This document shows, piece after piece, positions 43,712-54,417 of a stretch of DNA of 64,000 nt (the first letter of the stretch is position 1; the number at the start of each line of letters is the position of its first letter). Location: contig CM053144.1 of the NCBI GenBank assembly GCA_028571685.1, positions 102,578,171 through 102,642,170 on the forward strand, read 5' to 3'. The translations under genes were made by a program, and so were the position numbers. The notes beneath the pieces were generated by a model. It worked only from the letters and a program-made list of their open reading frames with translations. It had not been told where the DNA came from and did no database searches. This DNA comes from Heterohyrax brucei. Lineage: Eukaryota > Chordata > Mammalia > Hyracoidea > Procaviidae.

Positions 43712-44669
43712 ATGGGACCCAAAAAGCAACTGACAATTGTGGCATACAAGCAATCACTCATGGCTTCAGAAGGCTCCCAAACAAAGCAACCAAGGAGTTT
43801 TCCAGATGAAGAAACTTTTATGAAAGCATCAGGAAGTGAATACAAAATGATTATATACAGAACCCTTCTAGACCTTATACAAAATGCAGCAGAACAAAAT
43901 GAAAAATTAAGCAAGTTGTTTGATCTGATGGCACACCAGTACTCTGAAATCCAACAGATCAAGAAGAAAATCAAAGACATAGAAACTTCCATGCAAAGCC
44001 AAGAAAACAGAATGGAACAAATGGAAAAAAGAATTTCTGACTTGGAAGACAGAGCTACTGATGCCAGCGTCTACGAGCAGAAATCAGAAGAAAGAAACAA
44101 GAAAAATAAAGAAACATTAAGAAGCATGTGGGACTCTATTAAGAGGAACAACCTTCGATTAATTGGAGTCCCTGAACAGCGTGAGACATCTGAGAACACA
44201 GAGTATTGGTGCTGAGCTGCTGAAAGTAAACTTCCCAGAAATCTTGAAGGAAGAGAATATAGACATCTCAGATGCATATCGTATGCCACCCAATATAGAT
44301 CTCAAAAGAAAGACTCCAAGACATATTATAATCAAGCTTAACAAAATGAAACATAAGCAGCAACTCTTAAAGGCAGCAAGACTCAAAGCAAAGCTAACAT
44401 TCAGAGGGAAACCCTGTAGGCTCTCGTCAGATTTCTCAGCAGAAACCATGCTGGCACAGAGACAGTGGCATGACACATTCAAAGTCTTGAAGGAGAAGAA
44501 CTTCCAACCAGGAACTATATATCCTGCAAAACTATCTTTCAAATACGAAAATGAAATTAAGACATTCCCAGATAAACAGAAACTCAGAGACTTTGTAAAA
44601 ACCAAACCCAAACTACAAGAAATACTGAAAGAAGTTCTTGGCTTTGGCTTAGAAGAACGAAACCACTAA
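43712..44669 (+). pseudogene. L1 ORF1p, one 2-bp deletion from full length
   Basis: ORF1p is the RNA-binding, trimer-forming L1 protein. It begins MGPKKQLTIVAYKQSLMASEG and has the coiled coil at residues about 80-125 ('QQIKKKIKDIETSMQSQENR'), then the RRM ('RSMWDSIKRNNLRLIGVPEQ') and the C-terminal domain ('PRHIIIKLNKMKHKQQLLKA'). A two-base loss in the AGAGAG run near 44203 shifts the frame after codon 164 and gives an early stop at 44215; the second part stays open from 44163 to 44669. The minus copy retains the longer run. Otherwise no stops. Confidence 0.92.
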
Positions 44670-44837
44670 CTTTATATTTTAGAATGACACACTACTCAAT
44701 ACTCTACTCATTTAGGGAAGGCTCCAAAGTAAATCACAACTTTGATTTGGAAAGAAGCAATCCAGTGATCATCATGAAAATTATGGTGTCATCATAATAA
44801 AAAGAGGGATGTACTACAGTCGTTACAGTTCTTCCAG

Positions 44838-45104
44838 ATGGAGAGGAAGATGACAAGACTGGTAGTAATTAAAATTGGGTTTATAAATAGTTTATTAAGG
44901 GGGTTCATAGGGGCAGCTGTAAAGCACAACAAAGATGTATCATACCATTTCAAGAAATCTAACACACGAGTCTCAACAACTATAAAACCAGCTCTGAAAA
45001 AGGTGAAAAATCAACTCACAAAAAAGAGTGTCCCAGAACAGACTAATAAGAACAACAGAGAAAACATCAGCATAAAAATAAACATATCACAACGGCAGCA
45101 GTGA
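44838..45104 (+). CDS. Inter-ORF 88-codon frame of the L1 (unknown)
   Basis: This is the counterpart of the frame at 17650-17916, begins MERKMTRLVVIKIGF and is collinear with it. About a dozen residues differ. It lies wholly in the ORF1-ORF2 spacer and overlaps the ORF2 start. It is rich in Lys and Asn, with no signal peptide, membrane segment or known domain. It may be chance openness in A-rich, stop-poor sequence. Confidence 0.3.
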   Translation: MERKMTRLVVIKIGFINSLLRGFIGAAVKHNKDVSYHFKKSNTRVSTTIKPALKKVKNQLTKKSVPEQTNKNNRENISIKINISQRQQ

Positions 45105-45929
45105 ACACATATCTATCAATAATTACATTCAAGGTGAATGGACTGAATGCTCCAGTAAAGAGACACTGAGTGTCATCTTGGATCAAAAGACATGACCCAT
45201 CCATATGTTGTCTACAAGAAACTCACTTGAGACCTAAAGACAGGAACAAACTAAACATTAAAGGATGGAAGAATATATATCAGGCTAACAATGAACAAAG
45301 AAGAGCAGGGGTGGCAATTCTAGTCTCAGACAAAACAAATTTTAATGCCAAATCCACCATCATGGACAAAGATGGACACTATTTATTGCTGAAAGGTTCA
45401 GTACACAAGCAAGACTTAACTTTATTAAATATTTATGCACCTAATGTCAGAGCACCTAAATATGTCGAAGAAACACTGACTACACTCAAAAGAGAGTTAG
45501 ATGACTCCACAATAATAGTGGGAGACTTTAACACTCCACTCATATTACTAGACAGATCATCTAGAAAAAAGCTCAGTAAAGATACAGAAGACCTCATTGA
45601 CACGATTAACCAACTAAGCCTCATTGATATATACAGAATGTTCCACCCATCAGCAGGCAACTACACCTTCTTCTCCAGTGCACATGGAACATTCTCCAGA
45701 ATTGACCACGTGATAGGCCATAATGCAATGCTCAACAAAATCCATACCATTGAATTACTGCAAAGCATCTTCTCAGATCATAAAGCCATCAAAGTTGAAA
45801 TCAATAGCAGAAAAAACATAGAAAGAAAGTGTAACTCTTGGAAACTGAATAACATCTTGCTCAAAAAAACATGGGTTATAGAGGAAATCAAGGATGAATT
45901 AAAGAAATTCATGGATTCCAATGAGAATG
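45092..45929 (+). pseudogene. L1 ORF2p endonuclease domain, truncated
   Basis: This is the N-terminal APE-like endonuclease of L1 ORF2p, which nicks target DNA. The start codon is ACG where the other copies have ATG, and an in-frame TGA lies at 45167. From 45170 the frame is open for 267 codons. Family residues are visible: VNGLN, QETHL, NIYAPN, VGDFNTPL, RIDHVIGH and SDHKAI. The element ends after the endonuclease, so the reverse transcriptase is absent. The last codons of the open frame (45930-45973) are host flank. Confidence 0.9.
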
Positions 45930-46016
45930 AAAAAGATTTGGGGCCTGAACAACCAGATGAACGGTATTGTTGAGATAAGAACTACTGTGGATGGAACAGG
46001 GAGAAAAGAACAGGTG

Positions 46017-46655
46017 TGATGGCTAAGGTAGTGTGTCAACTTGGCTGGGCCATGATTCCCAGTGGTTGGCCTGGCAGTTACGATGCAGTTTGGCAGTCAT
46101 ATAATACATAATTGTTTCCATGATGAGATCTGACATAATGCAACCACCTCCATGGTGAGATCTGCTGTGAATAGCCTGTCAATACTGGAAAGGGCATTTC
46201 CTTGGGAGTATGGCATGCATTTAATACAGGTGGACTTTCTGGCAAGGTTTACTAGCTGTTGTTTGCTCTGGCCCTTGTTCATCTGACCTTTGGTTCTTGT
46301 GACTTGAGGTAGCAACTTGCCTGCTGATCTTGGGAACTGTCAGCTTCTGCATTCTAGATCCTGAGTTGGCAGCTATATGAGTCAAGAGAAGCCTTCTTCT
46401 TGATCACAGATTTGGGACTTTCTAGCTTCTACAACTATGTGAACAATTTCATTCCTAATTTCTTCCTTTCTCTCTCCCTCCCTCTGTTTTTCTCTCTCTC
46501 TGGTGTGTGCGTGTGTGTGTGTGTGTGTATATATATATATGTTTCACTGGTTTTGCAGGGCCTGGATGTAAAACACAAGAACACTAGTATCCACACTTTT
46601 CTACATCTCTGCCTTCTTCGTTTCTTACTTACTTCCATCTGGCCGTATCCTGACA
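46017..46655 (+). mobile_element. ERVL MLT2-like LTR (tentative)
   Basis: It starts 'tgatggctaaggtagtgtgt' then 'caacttggctgggccatgat', similar to the start of MLT2 LTRs of ERVL. It continues with 'ggtggactttctggcaaggt' and 'cagcttctgcattctag'. The right end is uncertain. A CT-rich, GT and AT simple repeat (46466-46541) lies near its 3' end. Confidence 0.5.
46501..46541. repeat. (GT)n(AT)n microsatellite
   Basis: Compound GT and AT run following a CT-rich tract at 46466-46500. The 140-codon frame at 46400-46822 crosses it and is not a gene. Confidence 0.95.
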
Positions 46656-46707
46656 CCAACCTTGTCAAAATAACAAATTGCTCTCAATCTTTTTCTGGAA
46701 TCCAAAA

Positions 46708-46908
46708 TGACAAGAGCCCTGTGGTGTGGTGGCTAAAATTGGCCAGCTGCCAACCCAGAAGTCAACTTTTTGAAATGACCAGCAGCTCCATGGGAGAAAG
46801 AAGTAGCAATCTGCTTCTGTAAAGATCACAGCCTTGGAAACCCTATGGGGCAGTCCTCCTCTATCCTACAGGGTTATTAGGAGATGGATTCAACTGGACG
46901 ACAACAGG
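46708..46908 (+). repeat. AfroSINE, long subfamily
   Basis: Head 'gagccctgtggtgtggtggc', extra middle 'gagaaagaagtagcaatctg', body 'cttggaaaccctatggggca', tail 'gatggattcaactggacgac'. Confidence 0.9.
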
Positions 46909-47819
46909 TAAACAGATATGAGATAATGAACCTGTGCAGGAATTTTCAAGATCTAAAAAAAAATACCAGGACATGATATGCCAAGATATCATACACAAGA
47001 GTTTTAACCATTATCAGTGTATTTGTACATGCAAGTTGGCAGTTCAAATGTAGCTCAACCCAATTCCTGAGAAGGTGTGGACTCAGGAATTTTCAAAGGC
47101 CAGGCCAAGTAAACTTCAAGAGGTATCCAGTCTTCTCTACTGGCATTCTTATGTAGGTTTGCCTGACTTAAGATCTTCCCAAAAATCAGATGTCATTATT
47201 TACACTAAGTAATGCTCACTGTGTGCTCATTTTATTAAGTATATATATATTTTAAATCTCCATTGTCAAGAGTTAATTTTCAGATGTATCTGGTCATTTT
47301 AACATAAGGTTTTATCAAATTTCAGAAAAGCAATAATGAACACTGAAGTTGTTCTGTGGCTGACTTTCATGTGGAATTAATTTGGCATGAAATACTCTTC
47401 TTTCTGGAAAATGTGTTAGAACACTTTTCCTTTCCTGGCTCCATGGTGGCACTGTATTACACATGCTTGTATACTACTCACAAGTATTTCTGTTTAAAAC
47501 CATTATGCTAGTTAAATTAGATGAAAAATTCTGTAATATACCAGGGTGATTTTCTTTACCAAAATTTTTATCAAAAATTTTAAAACAGAAAAAGGGAAGT
47601 TTTAAAAAGGGATCTTTAAAATAAGTTAATACTAAAATCATCCTATAAATATGTAAGAGGGAGTTAGCTTTAAACATATTTCATGTTCTAAAGATGGTAT
47701 CATACAAAACTGCTTAATAATATAATGGAAGACAGTATAATAAAACAACCAATTTATTAGGCTAAATTATTTCAGAATAAATGTAGAGATCCATGATCCT
47801 GGGTTTAAAACTTAAGGGG
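46909..47819. other. Non-coding AT-rich stretch, nothing identified
   Basis: No recognisable repeat or exon over about 0.9 kb. Confidence 0.4.
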
Positions 47820-47923
47820 AGAACTATGGGGAAAAAAACAAACACAATGTTATAACAACGCTAATAGTAAGAGTAATATTAGCGTTGTTATAACATTGTG
47901 TTTATTTTTTTCCCCACAGTTCT
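47820..47923. repeat. Near-perfect palindrome, 47-bp arms, 10-bp loop
   Basis: The arms at 47820-47866 and 47877-47923 are inverted copies with only two mismatches; the loop is GTAAGAGTAA. The arm's inner half contains 'aatgttataacaacgctaata'-type text and the outer half an A-run beside GGGG. The sequence could fold into a long hairpin if transcribed. It does not match a MITE that I know. An AfroSINE begins 13 bp to the right. Confidence 0.95.
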
Positions 47924-47936
47924 AATATTAAGAGTT

Positions 47937-48105
47937 GGGAAACCCTGGTGGTGTAAGGGGTTAAGTGCTACCACTGCTAACCACAAGGTCGGCAGTTCAA
48001 ATCCACCAGGCACTCCTTGAATACTCTAGAGGGCAGTTCTACTCTGGCCTCTAGGGTTGCTATGAGTCGGATCCAACTCAACGGCACTTGGCTTGGCTTG
48101 GCAAT
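47937..48105 (+). repeat. AfroSINE with TSD
   Basis: Head 'gggaaaccctggtggtgtaa', B-box-like 'agttcaaatcc', body 'ctactctggcctctagggtt', tail 'ggatccaactcaacggcac'. AATATTAAGAGTT flanks both sides (from 47924 and about 48102), the target duplication. Confidence 0.93.
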
Positions 48106-48734
48106 ATTAAGAGTTTTCTTATATGAACCAAAAACATTGATGAAAGCAGCTCTTTATAGGAAAAGATTAAAAACATATTTCCACAGTGTGTTATCACCAG
48201 GCAGGGGGAGCAGGAGAAGCTGCATATAGGTGGGCATGCAGACTTATATGTGAATGTACATTTTCATTCAATCATAACAATAATAAAAAAAGGTAATCCC
48301 ACACGTACAAGTGGACAAAGGTCTACATTAGAAAAATAGATTCCAATACAAGGAAATTGAAGCTACAAATAAAGCTTCAAGAGAAAGGAGTATCAAAGAG
48401 GAACATTTAAGTTCCTCTTAAGTCAGGGAAGGAAAAGATCAGAAAAACATTTTTCCTTTTATGATAGTAAGCTTCTGAACAGTGTTTTGCTTCCTGGAAA
48501 AACTGAAAGTAAAGAAAAAAAAGTTTCAAAGTGTCAAAAAATTTTCCAGTATTATAGAATAGACTGATCTAATGTATAGCAATACCTCCTTGAAGATAAA
48601 AATCCTTCTAGTGCTATTATGTTTACTACTTTACGTTTCTATCAAATCCCTCTGCCTTTAGTTGTTGAAAATGGTTGTGAAATGAATTACATAAATCATA
48701 AAAGCCACTGTTAATGTGAAAAATTAATGATGTT
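48106..48734. other. Mostly unassigned; short L1 3' UTR piece
   Basis: At 48180-48290 the text 'gtgtgttatcaccaggcagg' to 'caataataaaaaaagg' is the last 100 bp of the young L1 3' UTR. The remainder is unassigned. Confidence 0.65.
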
Positions 48735-49610
48735 TATAGATAGTAGACAAAAATATTTTAGGTGAAGGGAAGGACAACACACACATGTGGCACAACTGCA
48801 CTGAACCAAAAGCTAGGAAGTTTCCTGCATATAAGTAAATACTGTGAAGGACAGAGTAGCAGGGGCAAGGGTCTGGGAACCACGGCTTCAAGGGAAATCT
48901 AAGTCAAACAAAGTTTATTTTGAAAACGTTCTGTATCCCACTTTGGTGAGTGGCATTTGGGGTCTTGAAAGCTATCAAATGGTCATCTATGAAACGTTCA
49001 TTAGACCCAACCCACCTGGAGTGAGAGAAAATGAAGAACACCAAAGACAAAAAGAAGACATAAGCCCAAGAGACAGAAAGGGCCATGTAAACCAGAGGCT
49101 CCATCAGTCTGAGACCAGAATTAGATGGTGCACAGCTACCATGAATGACTGCTCTGTCAGGGAACACAATAGAGACAAAAGAAGGGTGCAGAACTCAAAT
49201 TATAGTAAAAAAAAAAAGATCAGATTGAATAGTCTGACTGAGACAACAGAGACCCTGGAAGACATGGCCTCCAAACTCTGTTAACCTACAAACTGAAATC
49301 ATACCTGAAGCCAGCTCATCAAAGATTAGACTGGCCTACAAGACATGCTGATGCCGGTGAAAAGGGTGCTTTTTAGCTAAAGTAGATACATGAGACTAAA
49401 TGGGCAGCTACTGTCTAGAGGCAAGATAAGAAGGCAAAAGGGACAGAAGCCAGTTGAATGGACATAGGAAATACATAATGGAAGTATGAGTGAGTTGTCA
49501 CATTGTTGGGAAAGCAACTAGGGTCACATAACAAGGTTTATGTGAGTTTTTGTATGAGAAACTGAACTGAATTGTAAACTTTCTCTTACAGCACAATAAA
49601 AAAATAGTGT
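48735..49610 (+). mobile_element. Old L1 3' UTR with poly(A)
   Basis: Collinear with the L1 UTR at 8060-8990: 'cactttggtgagtggcattt', 'ggggtcttgaaagctatc', 'gaaaagggtgctttttagct'. It ends 'acagcacaataaaaaaatag'. No ORF2 precedes it, so it is 5'-truncated. The 146-codon frame at 48844-49284 is UTR read-through. Confidence 0.75.
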
Positions 49611-50066
49611 CTATAAAATTGTGCTAATGTATAAATATATAAACTCAATTTCTGATAAAAATTCAACTTTACTAAACCTTCTTAAAATACATGAACAGTA
49701 TTCAAAATTTATAAAGATATAATTTATCCTAATAGTGTCATAGCAAAACTAATTTGATCTCCAAGGTAGGCAGCAGAATTTTTTAATAAAGGGTTTTTAA
49801 CAGATTCTCTTCTAAAAACCCCAAACATAAGACAATGTTTTTTATTATAATGGTTATCTACCACTGCACCTAAATGCAACCAATAATAATAATATTTTAC
49901 TTGTAATTGTAATCTATTTTCATTTCATCAGTAACTTTTGCAATTGGATTTCAGAGGGAAAGTTTGAGAACATTAAAAGAGCTAGGAATGAAGGAACACT
50001 GCTGAAAAATACGGTCATTTCAATAACCATTTCTCATTTCAATACTTACTTGTTTCTTTTTGGAAC
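49611..50066. other. Non-coding, nothing identified
   Basis: AT-rich, unassigned. Confidence 0.4.
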
Positions 50067-50574
50067 TGTCATGGATTGACTTGAGTCCCTCAAAAACTAT
50101 GTACAGGATTTTGGCTAGGTTGTGAATACATGTGATTACCCTCCATTTTGTGATTTTTCTATCTTGTATATTAAAGAGTATTACAGTGGGACTATAACTT
50201 CCTTCCTAAGGTCACCTCCCTGCTCCAAAGTAAAGGCAGCTTCCCTGGAGTATGGCTTGCACCATCTTCTATCCTACAAGAGACAAAAGGAAAGGGAAGC
50301 AAGCACAGAGTGGGAACCTCATACCACCAAGAAAGCAGCAGTGGGGTACAATGCATCCTTTAGACCTGAGGTTCCTGTGCCAAGATACTCCTTGAGCAAA
50401 GACTGATGAAACATAAGGAACTTCCTCCAGAACTGACAAAGAGGGAAAGCCTTTCATCTGGAGCAGACATCCTGAATTTGGACTTGTAGCCTACTGGACT
50501 AAGAATAAACTTTTCATGTTAAAGCCATCTACTTCATGCTATTCCTGTTACAGCAGCACTAGATAGTTAAAGCA
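50067..50574 (+). repeat. 5' LTR of the MaLR-type provirus
   Basis: Starts TGTCATGG and ends TTAAAGCA. Shares 'cctccattttgtgatttttc' and 'gagtattacagtgggact' with the 3' LTR and its general layout with the solo LTR at 11454-12006. Confidence 0.88.
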
Positions 50575-51585
50575 GAATTTGGGACGAAGAATGGGGTGCT
50601 GCTCTAATAAACACCTGAAACTGTGAATGGATAGAAGACTCAGAATGAGCCATGGAGAACTGTTAACATGAATGAAGGTACAGATGGCAAGAAATGATCA
50701 GCAGAGGACGAGCGGCAGCAACGACAGAGAGGCATCAGCAGAACCAGACCAGTACAAGACAGTCCTCGAGGTGACCCACAGAGCAAGAGAACTGAGGTTT
50801 CCCAGCAGAGTGGGGTGCCTCCAGGCACTTGAATCAGTGGAGCTAAGCTTACTGACCCATGGAGCAAGAAAGCTGAGTGCTTGTAGACAGAAGGCTTTCT
50901 GGCAGAATGGGGTGCTTCACTTGAAGCAGTGAAGCTACAGAGCTTTGGAACACTTGCTTGGGCCATGAGAAGCAGCAGCTAAGCATGAGAAGCTAAGCTG
51001 CTACAGTCTCAAACTTATGGCCATGACCTCAGGGACTTGAAAGGGTGGAGACACAGCCCCTGATGTTTCTAACTGTGGAGCAGCCACTCATGGGGACTTG
51101 GAAAATTGTACACCTGAGCGTAGAGAGTGAGAGTTGCTGTCCCAATAGGCCTGGAAGGTAGAGTTGTAGTACAGGGCCAGGGAGCTTTCACTCAGAACTT
51201 GGAGATGGTCGCTGATACCTAGAGTCCAGAAGGTAGGGCCATTGTGTAAAATATCTCAGAGAATGGAAAACTGTTTTCAAAGCCTTGACTGCTAATGTGA
51301 TGTGTTCTGTTATTTTGACTGGTGGCTGTTTAATGCCTTCTTTCCTTGCAAAATCTTGTATAACGGGAATGCACAGTTTGTGCCTGCCTGTTCTACTATT
51401 GTCGTTTGGAGACAGATAACTTGTTTTTTTTAGTTTCACAAATGTAAAGAAATTTTTGCATTTTGAACTTGGAACTGATTTATGACTTTTGGTATCATAT
51501 GGAGTGAATATATTTTTGCTAAGACTTTTGCTATATGAGATGAATGTGTTGCATGTTTCAAAAGCATGATGGGGGAGGGTGGGAA

Positions 51586-52799
51586 TGTCATGGATTGAAT
51601 TATGTCTTCTCAAAAATATGGAAAGAAATGTGGCTGGGTCGTGAATACCAGTATTGCATGACTGCCCTCCATTTTGTGATTTTTCTATCCTGTATTTTAA
51701 AGAGTATTACAGTGGGACTGTAAATCCCTTCTTAAGGTTACCTCCCTACTCCATTGTAAAGGGAGTTTCCTTGGAGTGTGGCTTGCACCACCTTTTATCT
51801 TACAAGAGATACAAGGAAAGGGAAACAAGCAGAGAGCAGGAACCTCACACCATCAAGAAAACAGCATCACAACTAGCGTTTTGCTAATGAGGACTCTCTG
51901 CACCCCTTATCAGTGAGTGGTGTATAGAGTCATAAAAGCTACCAAGCTGCCATCCGAGGGTACAACAAATTGTCCTAACTCAACAGGAATGGATGATCAC
52001 CAAGGACAAGAACGACATGGGGAAAAGAGAATCCAGAAGACAGAGAGACCCATGAGTGGGTCTCTACATTGACTCATGACCAGAAGAATCAGACAGAGCC
52101 CGGCCACCACCAATGATAGCCACGATGGAGCTCACAAAGTGGAGTTTCAGTGACAACAAGAGAATAAACAGGGGTGTACCCTGAGATCTCCAATAAAAGA
52201 CCACAATTGATGGTCCAGGGGCTTTGGAGTTGCCCTGGGAGCATGGCCCCTGGCCCTAATGCTGCCCCTGTCCATAAATCATAATGAAGGTCAACTATTC
52301 TGACAGCGATGGATTGGACTTGACAATGAAGAGTAACTGTATCTTGTGGGAATTTTATGGTCCTGTGCATCTATAGGATGTCATCCTGCTGACTTCTTGC
52401 TGGAGGAAGGGGAGTGGGTAGAGAGGAGGGGATAGCAGGCTGTTGGAAGGATAGGATATATATGGAGCAGAGAGGAGGAGTGTGCTGTCACCGGGCAGGC
52501 AGAGCAGTGGGAGCTGCATATAGGTGAGCATGAGAATTTATATGGGAATATACATTTTCATTCAATCATAATAAAAAAAATAAATAAATTTAAAAAAAGA
52601 AAACAGCATCAGGAGTACAGTGCATCTTTCAGACCTGAGGTTCCTGCACTAAGATCCTCCCCAACCCCTGGAGGAAACATCCTGAATTTGGACTGGTGGC
52701 CTACTGGACTGGGGAAGAATACACTTTTGTTTGTTAAAGCTATTTGCTTTGTGGTATTTCTGCTACAGCAGCGCTAGATGATTAAGACAAGAACCATCA
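51586..52799 (+). repeat. 3' LTR of the MaLR-type provirus, split by an L1
   Basis: The left part is 51586-51869 and the right part 52612-52799; the right part ends ATTAAGACA. Part of the segment before 'tttgtttgttaaagctattt' is shortened relative to the 5' LTR. Confidence 0.88.
51870..52596 (+). mobile_element. L1 3' UTR insertion in the LTR, with 15-bp TSD
   Basis: Young L1 3' UTR from 'caactagcgttttgctaatg' to an A-rich tail. AAGAAAACAGCATCA at 51855-51869 and 52597-52611 is the target duplication inside the LTR. It is 5'-truncated, with no coding sequence. Confidence 0.95.
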
Positions 52800-52997
52800 A
52801 GTCAGTTCTCACTCATAATGACATGTGTACAACAGAATAAAATGCAATTAGGTCCTGCACCATCCTCAAAATGCTCCCATACTTGAGCTCACTGTTGCAA
52901 CCACTATGTCGACTCATTTCATTGAGGGTTGTCTTAGTCATCTAGTGCTGCTATAACAGAAATACTACAAATAAGTGGATGACTTGAAAAAAAGAGA

Positions 52998-53529
52998 ATT
53001 TTTTTATTGTGATTGAGTGACTATTTACAATTCAAATTTGCATGCCCATCTACCTGCAGTTTCCTCTGCTCTCCTTGCCCAGTGACAGCACATTCCTCCT
53101 TTCCATTTCATACATGTCATATCTCTTAACAATCTCCTGTCCCCTCCTCTCTACCCTCTCCACGCCCCTCTAGTAAGAGGCCAGGAGGACAGCACCCTAT
53201 AGATGCATAGAACCATAAAATGCACACATGATATGCTCACTCTGTGACCCCGAGTCCAATCTATTCCTATCCAAAGAGTTGACCTCATGTGCAACATCAG
53301 GTCTAGAAGCCATGCTGCCAGAGGAACTCCCAGACCTTCAGACCATCAAGTGCGGTCTGTTAGTGGAGTTCTTGGGGTGCACCCCTTTTTTTCTCATGTT
53401 GCCACTGGGATTCAACATTGTGAGCCCCATCATGGCTGTCACTGGTAGTCGCTGGGCACCATCTGGTTCTTCTGGTCACATGTTGATATAGTCATCCATA
53501 CACGTAGGTCTTTCTGTCTTCTAGGCTCT
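52998..53529 (-). mobile_element. L1 3' UTR insertion in the LTR, with TSD
   Basis: Reversed young L1 3' UTR, T-run at the left. AAAAAAGAGA at 52988-52997 and 53530-53539 is the target duplication. Confidence 0.9.
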
Positions 53530-53803
53530 AAAAAAGAGATATTTGCTCTCACAGTCTAGGCAGCCAGAAGTCCAAATTCAGAGTGCCAGCTCAAGGGGAA
53601 GGCTTTCTCTCTCTGTTGACTCTGGAAGAGAGTACTTACCATAAATCTTCCCAAGTTGAGGAGGTTCTCAATGTAGGGAATTCTTGCTTCTTGATAGAAT
53701 AAGGTCCTCCATATTTCTCTGCTTACTTTTTTTATATTTTTAAAGAGACTGACTTAAAACATAATCTTATAATTGAGACCCACCTCATCAACAAAACTGC
53801 TAC

Positions 53804-54417
53804 TGCATTGTAATTAATTACTTTTGTGTTTGGCCTTTCTAGTCGTGCTCTTCTCTCATTCAAGTGACTGTGTGATAGGGTAATTACGGCCTACTAAAGG
53901 GACCAGTTGGTTTTGCCTTAAGAAATCCAATTCCAGAAGAGAAACGGGAAGCCCACCACCAAGGAAAGAAAGACCAGCAGAAGAGACTCAAAGCAGAGAC
54001 CTGGTGGCAGGATATGGCATAGTGGGCTTCCTGGCCCACAGAGACAGAAAGCTGAATGTCTGTGGGGAGAGACTGAGGGCCAGTAAGAGATCTGCCAGCA
54101 AACATGTCTGGGAAGAAGCTGTCCTGGAGCCAGAATTGTATGTGAGTGTTTCTGAGCCTGATTTGTAACTCTTACTTGCCTAATAAATCCCGTAATTGTC
54201 AGTATGATCCATGAGTTCTGAGTGGCCATTGCAACGAATAGTTGAACCAGTACAGAACGCTGTGAGGGAGACAGCTGGTGTCAGATTGATAAAGATGGCA
54301 GTGAAAGGAGGCATGTCTGACCCTGACCTAAGAATCAGCCTTCGCTGTTGATCTGAAGTCTCCCTCCCCCTTATGAAGTTGGGTGAGACCAGACACTGTC
54401 CCCATACGATTTTTACA
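53804..54417 (+). mobile_element. Solo LTR of an unassigned endogenous retrovirus
   Basis: Starts TGCATTGTAATT and ends GATTTTTACA. Flanks GCTAC (53799-53803) and GCCAC (54418-54422) form a 5-bp duplication with one change. An AATAAA at about 54182 is a candidate polyadenylation signal, which supports plus orientation. The surrounding MLT1-like LTR text resumes precisely at the right flank. No internal region or gene is present. I do not recognise the family. Confidence 0.75.

Larger units (their letters stand above)
42713..45929 (+). mobile_element. 5'-complete, 3'-truncated L1 with 18-bp TSD
   Basis: The element starts GGGGTGGAGTCAAGATGG, the L1 5' end, and contains a 1.0-kb GC-rich 5' UTR, ORF1, a 420-bp spacer and about 840 bp of ORF2. 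It ends at 'ccaatgagaatg'. Direct repeats AAAAAGATTTGGGGCCTG at 42695-42712 and 45930-45947 flank it perfectly. There is no 3' UTR and no poly(A) beyond the A-run shared with the TSD. The duplicated target begins with an A-run, which suits L1 endonuclease cleavage. Confidence 0.93.
50067..52799 (+). mobile_element. MaLR-type (ERVL-dependent) provirus, L1-interrupted
   Basis: Two related LTRs (50067-50574 and 51586-52799, the latter split by an L1) enclose about 1.0 kb of internal DNA. Both LTRs start TGTCATGGATTGA and end in CA. The internal region begins 'tttgggacgaagaatggggt', like the primer-site region of MaLR/ERVL elements, and ends in the purine tract 'gggggagggtgggaa' just before the 3' LTR. 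Flanks GGAAC and AGAAC form a 5-bp duplication with one change. No gag, pol or env frame is recognisable, as expected of MaLR. Confidence 0.85.

Noticed and set aside
46400..46822. A 140-codon frame with a hydrophobic stretch like a membrane segment
   Set aside because: The hydrophobic part is translated from CT, GT and AT simple repeats, and the frame ends inside a SINE.
48844..49284. A 146-codon frame
   Set aside because: It lies in an L1 3' UTR that is collinear with 8060-8990.
50640..50966. A 108-codon antisense frame inside the MaLR-type provirus as a retroviral gene
   Set aside because: It is antisense, has no gag, pol or env motif, and MaLR internal regions are normally non-coding.
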